Positions 63,851 to 64,000 of a DNA stretch of 64,000 nt are shown in pieces (position 1 is the stretch's first letter; each line of letters starts with the position of its first letter). The notes under the pieces are model-generated. The model did not search any database. It saw nothing but the letters and a program-made list of their open reading frames with translations, and was not told the origin of the DNA. A program made the translations under genes and the position numbers. This DNA comes from Elgaria multicarinata webbii (Eukaryota > Chordata > Lepidosauria > Squamata > Anguidae), in the NCBI RefSeq assembly GCF_023053635.1, contig NC_086171.1, forward strand, positions 46,231,538 through 46,295,537, given 5' to 3'.

Positions 63851-64000
63851 AAGAGTTGTCAATATATTTTAGAAATATGAGGCTACATGTAATTCGGGAA
63901 TCTCCTAGTGATGCAGGAAAACACTTTCAAGTGGGCACAACTGGTACACAACTGGTCATCAATAGAACTCCTTCACACAGCTACTTCATTTTGCACATAT

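Larger units (their letters stand above)
62934..64000 (-). other. ST8SIA6: Last intron of ST8SIA6 (partial)
   Basis: Intronic by inference, since it lies 5' of the terminal exon on the minus strand. It holds a CR1-like LINE tail, an ATT/AAC microsatellite and an L2-like LINE 3' end. No other exon of the enzyme is visible before the window ends. Confidence 0.7.

Noticed and set aside
1-64000. CRISPR arrays, bacterial operons, tRNA or rRNA genes
   Set aside because: None seen. Repeats are dispersed eukaryotic elements, and the only tRNA-like sequence is in the heads of Sauria-type SINEs.

Overview
The window is vertebrate nuclear DNA, most likely from a squamate reptile (lizard or snake). The evidence is a spliced intermediate-filament gene with a CpG-island promoter, many CR1- and L2-type LINE 3' ends, tRNA-headed Sauria-type SINEs, and a dense set of palindromic hAT-like and other foldback DNA transposons typical of squamate intergenic DNA. 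All identifications rest on reading the sequence and on remembered family features; no database search was run.

Layout. Positions 1-23.1 kb hold no gene I can support. This stretch is a mosaic of foldback transposons, LINE and SINE fragments and two inverted copies of one LTR-like repeat, one of which carries a 665-bp GC-rich palindromic element. At 23.17-24.84 kb lies a CpG island with an inverted CCAAT box and a TATA box. It drives vimentin (VIM, + strand), whose nine coding exons run from 24112 to 37856 and encode 461 residues. All eight introns are GT-AG. Exons 2-7 have the lengths I recall for human VIM (61, 96, 162, 126, 221 and 44 bp). Exon 8 is one codon shorter, and exon 9 also lacks one codon. 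Two AATAAA signals follow at 38.1 kb. Positions 38.2-62.4 kb are intergenic, with repeats interspersed with several AT-rich, repeat-poor blocks that look like conserved noncoding DNA. At 62468-62933 on the minus strand is the terminal coding exon of an alpha-2,8-sialyltransferase, assigned to ST8SIA6 because that gene lies tail-to-tail with VIM in human. The rest of the window is its last intron.

The two genes are neighbours by synteny, not by pathway. Vimentin is a cytoplasmic type III intermediate filament; ST8SIA6 is a Golgi glycosyltransferase.

The most notable result is that the predicted vimentin has no cysteine. The position matching the single, redox-sensitive Cys328 of human vimentin is a leucine codon. 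The CDK1-type Ser-Pro in the head and the DSVD caspase site are also altered. The second theme is clean transposon structure: a 294-bp hAT element resembling the horizontally transferred SPIN/OC1 group with a perfect 8-bp target duplication inside an LTR, a 135-bp hAT hairpin with a 61-bp perfect stem, and several nested foldback insertions. I found no CRISPR array, operon or new multi-gene system.
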